Positions 1 through 12,077 of a DNA stretch of 59,373 nucleotides are shown piece by piece; positions within the stretch are counted from its first letter, which is position 1; every line of letters begins with the position of its first letter. Made by a program: the position numbers and the translations under genes. Source of the stretch: Nemertoderma westbladi (taxonomy: Eukaryota; Xenacoelomorpha; Nemertodermatida; Nemertodermatidae); the NCBI GenBank assembly GCA_032718475.1, contig JAUCBJ010005375.1, positions 1-59,373 on the forward strand. The letters are read 5' to 3'. The notes below the pieces were generated by a model that worked only from the letters and a program-made list of their open reading frames with translations, did no database searches and was not told the origin of the DNA.

Positions 1-72
1 CTTTCGGTAAAATAAACTTATCATTCGAGGTTAAGACCCCTAGATCCCTTCCTATAATAAAGGTATATCTTA

Positions 73-150
73 TACAGAGCCGCTAGCTGAATGGTTAGAG
101 CGTCAGACTTCCAACCTGGAGGTCATCAGTTCGATCCCACCTGGACATCA
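73..150 (+). repeat. tRNA-derived SINE or tRNA pseudogene (tRNA-Gly-like)
   Basis: A pol III A-box-like stretch (TAGCTGAATGG) and a B-box-like stretch (AGTTCGATCCC) are spaced as in a tRNA. The anticodon loop would read TCC. The T-arm stem does not pair well and no clean acceptor stem closes, so a working tRNA gene is unlikely. A similar sequence lies on the minus strand near 58.0 kb, which favours a dispersed tRNA-derived SINE. It lies in the intron before the first visible DYNC2H1 exon. Confidence 0.5.
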
Positions 151-189
151 TTGCCGACTTTGCAAAGGTGTGCCCAACAAAAGTTATAG

Positions 190-1592
190 TGAGATAAAGA
201 GTGGTAAAGAGATAGAGAGTGGTAGAGTGGTAAAGAGATAGAGAGTGGTAGAGTGGTAAAGAGATAGAGAGTGGTAGAGTGGTAAAGAGATAGAGAGTGG
301 TAGAGTGGTAAAGAGATATAGAGTGGTAAAGAGATAGAGAGTGGTAGAGTGGTAAAGAGATGTAGAGTGGTAAAGAGATATAGAGTGGTAGAGTGGTAAA
401 GAGATGTAGAGTGGTAGAGTGGTAAAGAGATAGAGAGTGGTAGAGTGGTAAAGAGATAGAGAGTGGTAGAGTGGTAAAGAGATAGAGAGTGGTAGAGTGG
501 TAAAGAGATAGAGAGTGGTAGAGTGGTAAAGAGATAGAGAGTGGTAGAGTGGTAAAGAGATAGAGAGTGGTAGAGTGGTAAAGAGATAGAGAGTGGTAGA
601 GTGGTAAAGAGATATAGAGTGGGTAAAGAGATAGAGAGTGGTAGAGTGGTAAAGAGATAGAGAGTGGTAGAGTGGTAAAGAGATAGAGAGTGGTAGAGTG
701 GTAAAGAGATAGAGAGTGGTAGAGTGGTAAAGAGATAGAGAGTGGTAGAGTGGTAAAGAGATAGAGAGTGGTAGAGTGGTAAAGAGATAGAGAGTGGTAG
801 AGTGGTAAAGAGATAGAGAGTGGTAGAGTGGTAAAGAGATAGAGAGTGGTAGAGTGGTAAAGAGATAGAGAGTGGTAGAGTGGTAAAGAGATATAGAGTG
901 GTAGAGTGGTAGAGAGATGGTAGAGTGGTAGAGTGGTAAAGAGATAGAGAGTGGTAGAGTGGTAAAGAGATAGAGAGTGGTAGAGTGGTAAAGAGATAGA
1001 GAGTGGTAGAGTGGTAAAGAGATAGAGAGTGGTAGAGTGGTAAAGAGATAGAGAGTGGTAGAGTGGTAAAGAGATAGAGAGTGGTAGAGTGGTAAAGAGA
1101 TAGAGAGTGGTAGAGTGGTAAAGAGATATAGAGTGGTAAAGAGATAGAGAGTGGTAGAGTGGTAAAGAGATAGAGAGTGGTAGAGTGGTAAAGAGATAGA
1201 GAGTGGTAGAGTGGTAAAGAGATAGAGAGTGGTAGAGTGGTAAAGAGATAGAGAGTGGTAGAGTGGTAAAGAGATAGAGAGTGGTAGAGTGGTAAAGAGA
1301 TAGAGAGTGGTAGAGTGGTAAAGAGATAGAGAGTGGTAAAGAGATAGAGAGTGGTAGAGTGGTAAAGAGATAGAGAGTGGTAGAGTGGTAAAGAGATAGA
1401 GTGTGAGTGGTAGAGTGGTGAGAGTGGTAAAGAGATAGAGAGTGGTAGAGTGGTAAAGAGATAGAGAGTGGTAGAGTGGTAAAGAGATAGAGAGTGGTAG
1501 AGTGGTAAAGAGATAGAGAGTGGTAGAGTGGTAAAGAGATAGAGAGTGGTAAAGAGATAGAGAGTGGTAGAGTGGTAGAGAGTGGTAAAGAA
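190..1592. repeat. 26-bp minisatellite array in a DYNC2H1 intron
   Basis: About 54 near-identical copies of a 26-bp unit are present, built from GAGAGTGGT, AGAGTGGT and AAAGAGAT blocks. The plus strand is almost free of C. Some copies lose one 8-bp block and two short zones (near 900 and 1400) are scrambled. It ends about 75 bases before the acceptor of the DYNC2H1 exon. A 520-codon open frame on the minus strand is a by-product of the stop-free repeat and is not a gene. Confidence 0.95.
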
Positions 1593-1667
1593 GTGAAATA
1601 TTTTGATCCTTATCTCCATAATCTTCTCTTCGCTGGTGTTTACTTCCATGTATTTATTGTTGCCTAG

Positions 1668-2129
1668 GTGATCCGAGGTACTATGCATCTCAACGCCGAG
1701 GCCCAGACCTTAGCGACGTACTTAATGCGACAGGAGACGCCGTTGTCATGGCAGTCCTACTGGGAGGGCCCCGAGGACCCGGTTCACTACCTCCGCGGAC
1801 TGATGGCCCGCAGCATAGCGATCCAGGACTGGGTGGTCCAGGCGGACCGGGGGACCCTACTGACCCAGTCGCTCGATCTCTCGGAGCTGTTCCACCCCGA
1901 CTCCTTCCTCAACGCCGTGCGGCAGCTCACCGCCCGTCGCATCGAGTGCAGCATCGATGGGTTGAAGTTCGCGGCGAGTTGGTCCAGCTCCGGTGTCCGG
2001 GACGCCGCCATCCCGTTACAGATCGACGGACTGATGTTGGAGGGCTGTGTGTTCGACGGGTTACGACTTAGCGACAACCAACACGATACCCCCAGCGTGT
2101 CCGCTATACCAGCATGCCAAATCGCTTTC
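1668..2129 (+). CDS. DYNC2H1: Cytoplasmic dynein 2 heavy chain, penultimate exon (C-terminal region)
   Basis: This exon encodes part of the C-terminal domain of the retrograde intraflagellar transport dynein heavy chain, which works in the ciliary axoneme. The protein reads VIRGT, then YWEGPEDPVHYLRGLMAR, LDLSELFHPDSFLNAVRQ and LEGCVFDG, all typical of the dynein-2 C-terminus. The exon starts after the acceptor TTGTTGCCTAG at 1667 and ends before a consensus donor GTAAGT at 2130, both in phase 0. Translation past the donor runs into a stop within three codons. Upstream exons lie outside the window or beyond the 26-bp repeat. Family assignment is from recognised motifs; the splice sites are seen directly. 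Confidence 0.93.
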
Positions 2130-2968
2130 GTAAGTTAAACTGAAAAACTTTTTCAAAAAGTAAAATTGTTGTCCGGTTTTTACTATATCGGGGAAATGGA
2201 TTTCAAATACTTTCTTTTGGGGAAATATTTTATTTTATTTGAAAAAATCCACATTAGTATTTCTCACTAATTTTTGAAGTGAATAAAATTGGCTTCTAAC
2301 ACGAATTGTTTTTTATGACTAAAATTGGAAGCAGTTCTGAGTTTCTTATCATATAACAAATATCTAATATAATATTTAACAACTAATAATGTATTAGTAC
2401 TAATAATGTATTGCAGTTCAAATACAAAAGTACCAGAATTTATATTACAGTAGCAATTAATAATTATTGTACATCTTCAGCCTGAGCAGTGGTTAATATT
2501 AACATTACATTACTTAAAATATGTGTAGCGCGGTTAGTAAAACTTATTTATCACAATATAAAGAAAGAAAGATAATTGAATGAATTTATCCATGTGAAAT
2601 ATTAAATACCAGGCTAAACAAATAATAAAAACAAACAACTTCTTCTTAATTCAAAAAATTGCAAATCGCGCGAATGAAAATGCAAGTTTATTTTGGTTTG
2701 TTTTATTAAATTCCACATTTTGTTTTATTAACCAGTTTATTTATTATTAAACACATATTAATTGAATTGATTTGTATGCGGTAAGCCTTTGGGAAGGTTT
2801 ACTTATAATTAAACTAATACTTACCCGCCAATTAATAATTAAACTAATACTTACCCGCCAATTAATACTTAAACTAATACTTACCCGCCAATTAATAATT
2901 AAACTAATACTTACCCGCCAATTAATTAATTGTCGTGGATTTTCACTTCTTTAAATATATTTCTGTAG
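2130..2968 (+). other. DYNC2H1: Last intron of DYNC2H1
   Basis: The intron runs from the GTAAGT donor to the acceptor TTTCTGTAG. It is AT-rich and holds a 30-bp minisatellite near its 3' end. No other gene or RNA was seen in it. Confidence 0.9.
2802..2929. repeat. 30-bp minisatellite, about 4 copies
   Basis: A 30-bp unit containing ACTAATACTTACCCGCCAAT repeats about four times with only one or two substitutions. It ends 40 bases before the acceptor of the last DYNC2H1 exon. The short plus-strand open frame over it is a repeat artefact. Confidence 0.93.
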
Positions 2969-3136
2969 ATTCCAGTTTCGAGTCCGGACCCGTATCCTAG
3001 CAACGAGACGGTTTCTATTCCGATCTATATGAGCAGCGATCGGGAGAAGGTTGTCATAGAGATAGCGTTGCCATGCGGACAAGATAGAGACGCGTGGATA
3101 CAATGTGGAGCCGCTTTGTTCTTAAGGACCCAATGA
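2969..3136 (+). CDS. DYNC2H1: Cytoplasmic dynein 2 heavy chain, terminal exon
   Basis: Fifty-five codons and a TGA stop continue the previous exon in phase 0. The end reads CGQDRDAWIQCGAALFLRTQ, the conserved dynein-2 C-terminus (the usual pattern is CGG..DQWIQCGAALFLKNQ). The exon is too short to appear as an open frame starting with Met and was found by following the donor at 2130. The stop is 33 bases before a long perfect-looking hairpin, so the hairpin would fall in the 3' UTR. Confidence 0.92.
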   Translation: MPVSSPDPYPSNETVSIPIYMSSDREKVVIEIALPCGQDRDAWIQCGAALFLRTQ

Positions 3137-3169
3137 TAGACTCTATTTGGCTGTGTAGCTGCGATCACA

Positions 3170-3285
3170 AACTGGGTGTTGGATTGATTTGTGTCTAATT
3201 TATTTTCTTTAATATGTCTTGTATTTATAAATACAAGACATATTAAAGAAAATAAATTAGACACAAATCAATTCAACACACAGTT
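3170..3285. repeat. 58-bp-arm palindrome in the DYNC2H1 3' UTR
   Basis: Arms 3170-3227 and 3228-3285 are reverse complements with two mismatches and no spacer; the dyad centre reads GTATTTATAAATAC. In RNA it would fold into a long near-perfect hairpin. It could be a degenerate foldback MITE or a regulatory 3' UTR stem. Confidence 0.93.
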
Positions 3286-3609
3286 ATAAATAAACTTGTT
3301 TATATTTAAATAATTTAGTATTTTGTTAATATTCGTTTTATAAACAATTTGTGCGAGATCATTTTATCTTATGACATTTTATTAGTTGAAGCCTATTATT
3401 TTCATTTTGCAATATTTATATTTGTTAACGTAATTTAATTATCACAAGTAAAAGAAAAATATTTGGTGTTCCAGAAGAATTATAATGTGATTATAAATCA
3501 GTTACATTCAAATATTAATTTTATTTGATGGGTAGTTGACCTCTCTACGGGCCAATTGCAATATAGTGTCTTAGGGTTTACAGGTTTTATGCAGTGTCGG
3601 ATTGAGAAC
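3286..3609. other. Intergenic, AT-rich
   Basis: AT-rich spacer between the DYNC2H1 hairpin and the 22-bp array. I see no gene, RNA or transposon in it. Confidence 0.7.
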
Positions 3610-6600
3610 TAATTATGGGACTGAGGAGGACCAACTAAGGGAGTGAGGAGGGCCAACTATGGGAGTGAGGAGGGCCAACTATGGGAGTGAGGAGGACCAA
3701 CTATGGGACTGAGGAGGGCCAACTATGGGACTGAGGAGGACCAACTATGGGACTGAGGAGGACCAACTATGGGACTGAGGAGGACCAACTATGGGACTGA
3801 GGAGGACCAACTATGGGACTGAGGAGGACCAACTATGGGACTGAGGAGGACCAACTATGGGACTGAGGAGGACCAACTATGGGACTGAGGAGGACCAACT
3901 ATGGGACTGAGGAGGACCAACTATGGGACTGAGGAGGACCAACTATGGGAGTGAGGAGGACCAACTATGGGACTGAGGAGGACCAACTATTGGAATGAGG
4001 AGGACCAACTATGGGAGTGAGGAGGACCAACTATGGGACTGAGGAGGACCAACTATGGGACTGAGGAGGACCAACTATTGGAATGAAGAGGACCAACTAT
4101 GGGACTGAGGAGGACCAACTATGGGACTGAGGAGGACCAACTATGGGACTGAGGAGGACCAACTATGGGACTGAGGAGGACCAACTATTGGAATGAAGAG
4201 GACCAACTATGGGACTGAGGAGGACCAACTATGGGAGTCAGGAGGACCAAATATGGGACTGAGGAGGACCAACTATGGGACTGAGGAGGACCAACTATGG
4301 GACTGAGGAGGACCAACTATGGGACTGAGGAGGACCAACTATGGGACTGAGGAGGACCAACTATGGGACTGAGGAGGACCAACTATGGGACTGAGGAGGA
4401 CCAACTATGGGACTGAGGAGGACCAACTATGGGACTGAGGAGGACCAACTATGGGACTGAGGAGGACCAACTATGGGACTGAGGAGGACCAACTATGGGA
4501 CTGAGGAGGACCAACTATTGGAATGAAGAGGACCAACTATGGGACTGAGGAGGACCAACTATGGGAGTCAGGAGGACCAAATATGGGACTGAGGAGGACC
4601 AACTATGGGACTGAGGAGGACCAACTATGGGACTGAGGAGGACCAACTATGGGACTGAGGAGGACCAACTATGGGACTGAGGAGGACCAACTATGGGAGT
4701 CAGGAGGACCAAATATGGGACTGAGGAGGACCAACTATGGGAGTGAGGAGGACCAACTATGGTACTGAGGAGGACCAACTATGGGAGTCAGGAGGACCAA
4801 ATATGGGACTGAGGAGGACCAACTATGGGACTGAGGAGGACCAACTATGGGACTGAGGAGGACCAACTATGGGACTGAGGAGGACCAACTATGGGACTGA
4901 GGAGGACCAACTATGGGACTGATGAGGACCAACTATGGGACTGAGGAGGACCAACTATTGGACTGAGGAGGACCAACTATGGGAGTCCTGAGGACCAACT
5001 ATGGGACTGAGGAGGACCAACTATGGGACTGAGGAGGACCAACTATTGGACTGAGGAGGACCAACTATGGGACTGAGGAGGACCAACTATGGGACTGAGG
5101 AGGACCAACTATGGGAGTCAGGAGGACCAAATATGGGACTGAGGAGGACCAACTATTGGAATGAGGAGGACCAACTATGGGACTGAGGAGGACCAACTAT
5201 GGGACTGAGGAGGACCAACTATGGGAGTGAGGAGGACCAACTATGGGACTGAGGAGGACCAACTATGGGACTGAGGAGGACCAACTATGGGACTGAGGAG
5301 GACCAACTATGGGACTGAGGAGGACCAACTATGGGAGTCAGGAGGACCAAATATGGGACTGAGGAGGACCAACTAAGGGACTGAGGAGGACCAACTATGG
5401 GACTGAGGAGGACCAACTATGGGACTGAGGAGGACCAACTATGGGACTGAGGAGGACCAACTATGGGACTGAGGAGGACCAACTATGGGAGTGAGGAGGA
5501 CCAACTATTGGAATGAAGAGGACCAACTATGGGAGTGAGGAGGACCAACTATGGGACTGAGGAGGACCAACTATGGGAGTGAGGAGGACCAACTATGGGA
5601 CTGAGGAGGACCAACTATGGGAGTGAGGAGGACCAACTATGGGAGTGAGGAGGACCAACTATGGGACTGAGGAGGACCAACTATGGGACTGAGGAGGACC
5701 AACTATGGGAGTGAGGAGGACCAACTATGGGACTGAGGAGGACCAACTATGGGAGTGAGGAGGACCAACTATGGGACTGAGGAGGACCAACTATGGGGCT
5801 GAGGTGGACCAACTATGGGGCTGAGGAGGACCAACTATGGGACTGAGGAGGACCAACTATGGGACTGAGGAGGACCAACTATGGGACTGAGGAGGACCAA
5901 CTATGGGACTGAGGAGGACCAACTATGGGAGTGAGGAGGACCAACTATTGGAATGAAGAGGACCAACTATGGGAGGGAGGAGGACCAACTATGGGACTGA
6001 GGAGGACCAACTATGGGACTGAGGAGGACCAACTATGGGGCTGAGGAGGACCAACTATGGGGCTGAGGAGGACCAACTATGGGGCTGAGGAGGACCAACT
6101 ATGGGACTGAGGAGGACCAACTATGGGACTGAGGAGGACCAACTATGGGACTGAGGAGGACCAACTATGGGAGTGAGGAGGACCAACTATTGGAATGAAG
6201 AGGACCAACTATGGGAGTGAGGAGGACCAACTATGGGACTGAGGAGGACCAACTAAGGGACTGAGGAGGACCAACTATGGGACTGAGGAGGACCAACTAT
6301 GGGACTGAGGAGGACCAACTCTGGGAGTGAGGAGGACCAACTATGGGACTGAGGAGGACCAACTATGGGACTGAGGAGGACCAACTATGGGACTGAGGAG
6401 GACCAACTATGGGACTGAGGAAGACCAACTATTGGAATGAGGAGGACCAACTATGGGACTGAGGAGGACCAACTATGGGACTGAGGAAGACCAACTATTG
6501 GAATGAGGAGGACCAACTATGGGACTGAGGAGGACCAACTATGGGACTGAGGAGGACCAACTATGGGACTGAGGAGGACCAACTCTGGGAGTGAGGAGGA

Positions 6601-7660
6601 CCAACTATGGGACTGAGGAGGACCAACTATTGGAATGAAGATGACCAACTATGGGACTGAGGAGGACCAACTATGGGACTGAGGAGGACCAACTATGGGA
6701 CTGAGGAGGACCAACTATGGGACTGATGAGGACCAACTATGGGAGTCAGGAGGACCAAATATGGGGCTGAGGAGGACCAACTATGGGACTGAGGAGGACC
6801 AACTATGGGACTGATGAGGACCAACTCTGGGAATGAGGAGGACCAACTATGGGACTGAGGAGGACCAACTATGGGACTGAGGAGGACCAACTATGGGACT
6901 GATGAGGACCAACTCTGGGAATGAGGAGGACCAACTATGGGACTGAGGAGGACCAACTATTGGAATGAGGAGGACCAACTATGGGACTGAGGAGGACCAA
7001 CTCTGGGAGTGAGGAGGACCAACTATGGGAGTGAGGAGGACCAACTATGGGAGTGAGGAGGACCAACTATGGGACTGAGGTGGACCAACTATGGGACTGA
7101 GGAGGACCAACTATGGGACTGAGGAGGACCAACTATGGGACTGAGGAGGACCAACTATGGGACTGAGGAGGACCAACTATGGGACTGAGGAGGACCAACT
7201 ATGGGACTGAGGAGGACCAACTATGGGACTGAGGAGGACCAACTATGGGACTGAGGAGGACCAACTATGGGACTGAGGAGGACCAACTATGGGACTGATG
7301 AGGACCAACTATGGGACTGAGGAGGACCAACTATGGGACTGATGAGGACCAACTCTGGGAGTGAGGAGGACCAACTATGGGACTGAGGAGGACCAACTAT
7401 TGGAATGAGGAGGACCAACTATGGGACTGAGGAGGACCAACTCTGGGAGTGAGGAGGACCAACTCTGGGAGTGAGGAGGACCAACTATGGGACTGAGGAG
7501 GACCAACTATTGGAATGAGGAGGACCAACTATGGGACTGAGGAGGACCAACTCTGGGAGTGAGGAGGACCAACTCTGGGAGTGAGGAGGACCAACTATGG
7601 GACTGAGGAGGATCAACTATGGGACTGAGGACCAACTATGGGACTGAGGAGGACCAACTA
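3610..7660. repeat. 22-bp minisatellite array, about 184 copies
   Basis: About 4.05 kb of a 22-bp unit beginning GGGACTGAGGAGGACC. Variant units recur: GGGAGTGAGG, TTGGAATGAAGAGG, and a GGGAGTCAGG unit always followed by CCAAATATGG. The recurrence of the same variant pairs at several places shows block duplications inside the array. Purines dominate the plus strand. It sits between the convergent ends of DYNC2H1 and PGPEP1. Short open frames inside are artefacts. Confidence 0.97.
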
Positions 7661-8051
7661 ATGGTACCTCAAAATATAACCAACTAAAACGATTTACTCT
7701 CAAAATAAAACTGTAGAACGTTTACCTATTGACATAAGTTTATTGTTTTGATTTGAATATCCTACCTCTGTAACCTGCCCCTTTCCTACTTGCTGCAAGT
7801 ACTACCCACGGTATTATGATATTCGTGGCTTGATTTGCACTCACACGTTACAGCCGCACTGATATTACTTCACACAACTATGCGGTGATAGTTAGTCTGG
7901 TAAACACAGCCGTTAGATATAAGGATATTCTGGCTCTGGGTTACCTCGAGTAACTTAAACGACATAACGTTAATCCAATAACTCTTCTGGTCAAGGGGAT
8001 TTATACTAACAACATGAGAGGGAGTATTAGCATTGCATTAGCATTAACAGT
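7661..8051. other. Intergenic between satellite and LINE fragment
   Basis: Mixed-composition spacer. No coding sequence or recognisable repeat was found. Confidence 0.6.
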
Positions 8052-8363
8052 GCGGAAGATCAACTAGAGACAACTAACATACGACAAACGCCGAGCTTTA
8101 TGGTACAATACCACCTGTATCAACCACCCTCCGTGGGCACTGCTGGCGAAGTAAAGACGAGGTCATACCAGATCTACTTTTCTGGCAACCAACTCATGGA
8201 AAGCGTAGTCGTGGACGACCGGCCATAGAACATATATAGACCAGCTTGGAGGGAATACTGAACTTGAGAGAAATTAAATTGCGAAAACTATGGAGAATCG
8301 GGAAGCCTGGAAGGATCTCATTTCCACTGTCCGAGTTCGCTCGACCTAGTAGTAGTAGTAACA
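8052..8363 (+). mobile_element. 3'-terminal fragment of an RTE-type LINE
   Basis: Closely matches the 3' end (reverse complement of about 48900-49200) of the full-length LINE in the middle of this window, including CCACCCTCCGTG, the GACGACCGGCCATA stretch and the (TAG)n tail at 8349-8361. It is 5'-truncated, as is usual for LINE insertions, and lacks a short piece seen in the full copy. Confidence 0.88.
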
Positions 8364-8655
8364 GCGGACCTACCGGCCTCATGTTTAAAAATAAATAAAT
8401 ACTCTGATGAGTATTAATTGCTGCCGGTGGGGTGTTAGTAAATAAATAAATTCGAGTTCAGCTGGTCGTTTAATCTTAGTATATAATAATTGTTCAAAGT
8501 ACATAATTACGATTTGATTTAATTTAATAAAGTAAGTATATCATGATTTTTTAAAATACGTTAAAATGAACTAAAGTAATTTTACGCCTATATAAAATAA
8601 ATGATTTCAACTACCAGACAATTACACCTGTATCTGTACATAATTTGTGCCCAAC
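8364..8655. other. Intergenic, 3' flank of PGPEP1
   Basis: AT-rich flank between the LINE fragment and the PGPEP1 stop codon; it should contain the PGPEP1 3' UTR (minus strand). No other feature was seen. Confidence 0.6.
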
Positions 8656-9297
8656 TCACAGGACATCTTGTTTCTGTCCCAGTCTGCTGTTTCTCTGTCG
8701 GTTAACCTCAACTAGAACCGCCCTAAGAGCGGCCCCCAGTTGCTTTACGTCGTACGGACGTCCAACGGGAGGCACGTGTACAAACAGTGAGTTACCCTTG
8801 GTTTGGTCCAGAGACAAATAATAAGTGAACTCGCACAAATAGCGACCCGCATCGTTGGATGCCTCTATCTCCAACCCCGGGTCGCCATACTTTATCGCCC
8901 TGACTATCTCACCAACATCCAATTGCGTCTTCAGTTCATCAGTGGCGTCTCCCTTCCAATTGCAACAATGGTTCCTAGGCAACTCATCAATCACATCAGG
9001 CTTTAGGTAACCATTGTTACAGGCTAATTCCTCAATCTCGAGTTTGTGACACAATCCAACCCCAACGTGAACCATCATATTAGGGTTATATTTTTTATGC
9101 AGTTCTGGAATTCGTCGTTTTACATACTCGTAGTTTACTGGCAATTCTTCTATTATGATGTCGCATAATGGTATTGGCGGGAGTTTCAAACATTCCTGAA
9201 CAGCCAGCCAGCTAACGTTGACTTTATGGCCTTGGAAAGGACCAAACCCGGTAAGAACAATTGTGTTTTGATCAGTAGAAGTAGATCCCATTTTCAA
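8656..9297 (-). CDS. PGPEP1: Pyroglutamyl-peptidase I
   Basis: Cytosolic cysteine peptidase of family C15 that removes N-terminal pyroglutamate from peptides. The frame gives 213 residues, close to the 209 of the human protein. The N-terminal motif LTGFGPFQGHKVNVSW matches the family. The catalytic triad is present: Glu89 in the IEELACNNGY segment, Cys155 in SNDAGRYLCEFTYY, and His174 in LFVHVPPVGRPY. The frame has no introns, whereas animal orthologues usually have several exons. No poly-A tract or target-site duplication was seen to prove a retrocopy. An internal Met at residue 3 is an alternative start. Confidence 0.95.
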   Translation of the reverse strand: MKMGSTSTDQNTIVLTGFGPFQGHKVNVSWLAVQECLKLPPIPLCDIIIEELPVNYEYVKRRIPELHKKYNPNMMVHVGVGLCHKLEIEELACNNGYLKPDVIDELPRNHCCNWKGDATDELKTQLDVGEIVRAIKYGDPGLEIEASNDAGRYLCEFTYYLSLDQTKGNSLFVHVPPVGRPYDVKQLGAALRAVLVEVNRQRNSRLGQKQDVL

Positions 9298-11667
9298 ATT
9301 AATCGCAAATCCGTCTAATCTTTGTTTACGACTGAATTAGGCCTATATTATCTGATTATGTACCGGTATGTACAGATGTAAGATTGTATGATAGTTGAGC
9401 GTAAGACAGCAAGATGAGGACTATCGGTACTCACTCAGTTACTGCTATAATAACTAGGTTACAAAAGTGGCGGCCCAAACCCTAATTAAAGCAGTAATCA
9501 GGTAATTGAACTCTAACCCTTTGCCCTAAGTCATGAGGCTCTAATCTAATAAATTTTGTGTAATTTATTAGGCCTACACCAAAGTCAGAAAGTACAGTCC
9601 TGCAGTCTGACAGTACATAGGTACAGCCATGGCCTATATATTATATATAATATAGTAGGCCATGGTACAGCACAGGCTGCACAGATGAGGTAGGCCTACA
9701 TAGATATGCCCGTCAGTGGGTGCAGGTACTTTAACTATTTAGGATGTTGCTCATTGTCAGTTTGTTGCTCGTTGTGCATTTTACTGTTTTACACCTATCT
9801 ATGGTTTAGCATTTTACTGGTTTAGTACACCCTTGCAGCCTTGGTACAGATTATGGCAGGTACAAGCTGATATGTTGTCTGTTTGTTTTTAAATCTACCA
9901 CCAAATTCAGCAAACATATATGGGGAGAGCCACGAACTCTGAGAACCCTGGCATTAGCCCGTAAAATTGAGTAAGGGCCGATTCGGCTTATCTGTCTGTC
10001 GGCCGGTCTTTTTGAAAACACTATCAATGTATGCGTGCAGCGCAGCAGATAAAATGTTTTGAAAATTACAGTTAATACATAAGTTTCTTGGGGTGACTAC
10101 TGTATGACACTACAAAACAAAGACCCAAAAAATTAAGACCTGCATAAATATTGTAACATCTGTTGTTAAATTTCCTTTATTGTTTTGGTATTGGTATTGG
10201 TTTAATGGTGCTCAAAGTACAACATTCAAATTAAAATGAACAATAAAATAACACAATTAAATAACACAGACATATATGACATTACATACATACATTGACA
10301 TGACAGAGATTTGCAGTGTTAATTTGGTGCTATAAAAATGGTACTATTACTAAAATTATTATTAAGATACATTGCGCACCGGGGATAGCCTCTTAAGGTG
10401 GACCTTGTTTCCGAGAGGGTCCCTGTTGTTTGTCTCAGAGATAAAAGTACAGTATTTACAATATGAGATTACGTTTACATAAATAAACAATAAAATATGT
10501 ATTTACATTTCTTGCATAAACTACGGTAAGACAAATTTTGGTGCTTAAAAATCTTAAAAATCAGATGCGATTGATAGGTTCGAGCCGTTCGACGTCCAAT
10601 TTAAAAAATATAATTCTTGAATAAAATAATAATTAAACCGTGAAGCTGTAAAAGTATCAAATAAAATAAAAATAGTGTATGAATATTTACATTTCTTGCA
10701 TAAAATAATACAAAATTAGGGCCACAGACTGAAATATATTATAAAATTTATTCAGTAATGCAGGATATCATTCTTTTAATATTCGTGAACAAAATATTTA
10801 TTGTATAACATTAAAAACTATTACTTACATTGTAGTACTGTATTATTAAGTAAAAAATATATCATACATAAAATATTTTGAGTTGCTTTGATATAAATGA
10901 AAAAAATATGTTGTTTTGGTAAAAATAGAGTATGAATATGAATGGAGTATGAAAGTTAAAGTTTTAAAAATATATCTTAAGATAACTAAAAAGCAGGGCG
11001 GGATGTTAATCAAGTGAACACAGGTAATGTGATTTTGGGGCCGTCCAAGTATGACGTGTGCACTTTTCCCCAAAATGTTGACCCCCTCCCTCCCCTAAAT
11101 CAGATGTCATCAGATAGGAGTTGACCCCCCCCCCCCTCCCCTAGATCAGATTAAAATTTTCTTTGTAATAAACTATTATATTATGAAGATTATTTATAAT
11201 CACTTGTAAATCATTCAATTATTATTTTTAATCAAATTATGAATAAGGTATAAAATAAAAATAAGGTATAAAAAGGTATAGAGTTGTAGTAGGATAGCCT
11301 ATCGTTTACATACTTGTACCTGATGCGACAGCAGTTTATGAATGATAATAAACAAACATACAGTAAGCTAATAATAGGCCTATATGAACCGGTAGAGGTA
11401 CCAGTACTGCAGTCTCTAACAATCATTAGCTTAGGATTAATGTTTCATTTTCAGGCGAACCGCAGTACCGCAGTACCCCAGTAGCACGCGTCCTAATCAC
11501 TGAAACATGGTGACTGGTAACTGAAACCGAAGATCGTGCTACGGGGCTTAAAATAGAGGCATCCCATCCCATTGGATGCTATTTATAGATCCATACCCCT
11601 TTTCTTTCCCCCTTTTCTTACGCGGTCTTACCCCCAGCACAGAGAAGATCTTCCCCCAGCTCGCGCA
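9298..11667. other. Long intergenic region
   Basis: No gene is supported. It holds an imperfect AT-rich palindrome (9622-9669) around GCCATGGCCTA, a stretch at 10190-10440 that may be the 3' UTR of an old LINE on the minus strand (not provable here), and a C-rich tract at 11125-11140. Small open frames look random. Confidence 0.6.
9622..9669. repeat. Short palindrome
   Basis: CAGCCATGGCCTATATATT and its near reverse complement meet in an AT-rich centre; both arms contain the GCCATGGCCTA core apart from small indels. Confidence 0.75.
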
Positions 11668-12055
11668 TGCTACCAAGACCGAATTCATGACCTTTAATGT
11701 TGATGGAAACTTGACAACCATTGATAATAATCAACTAAGGAAGGTCGACGACTTCCAGTACCTTGGATCATGGACAGAGAGTAGCAAAAAGGACATAGAA
11801 GTTAGGAAAGCAAAGGCTTGGATAGCTCTATCAAAAATGGATACCATCTGGAAATCAGATCTTTCCAGGCACCTGAAGACTAAGTTCTTTCGAGCCACGC
11901 AGTGGAAAGTGTATTTTTATACAACCGGCCATAACATATATAGATCAACTTGAAAGGGATACTGAACTTGGGAGAAACGAAATTGCGACAACTATGGAGA
12001 ATCGGGAACCCTGGAAGGATCTCATTTCCACTGTCCGAGTTCGCTCGACCTAGTA
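11668..12055 (+). mobile_element. Internally deleted RTE LINE 3' fragment
   Basis: Residues such as TKTEFMTFNVDGNLTTIDN and VDDFQYLGSW match the C-terminal reverse transcriptase region of the full-length LINE (about 49330-49550 reversed). The match then jumps from the FRAT segment straight to the 3' UTR (GGCCATAACATATATAGATC) and ends at the TAG-rich tail. The intervening C-terminal coding part is missing, so this is an internally deleted copy. Confidence 0.88.
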
Positions 12056-12077
12056 CAGTAGTATAGTAGTATATCGA

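Noticed and set aside
73-150. Functional tRNA-Gly gene
   Set aside because: The boxes are present but the T stem and acceptor stem do not pair; a SINE or pseudogene is more likely.
126-1688. 520-codon open frame on the minus strand
   Set aside because: It is the translation of a 26-bp minisatellite. The Ser/Leu/Thr/Tyr repeat has no independent support and lies in an intron of DYNC2H1.
3610-7660. CRISPR-like array
   Set aside because: Units are contiguous 22-mers without unique spacers, in a eukaryotic context. It is a minisatellite.
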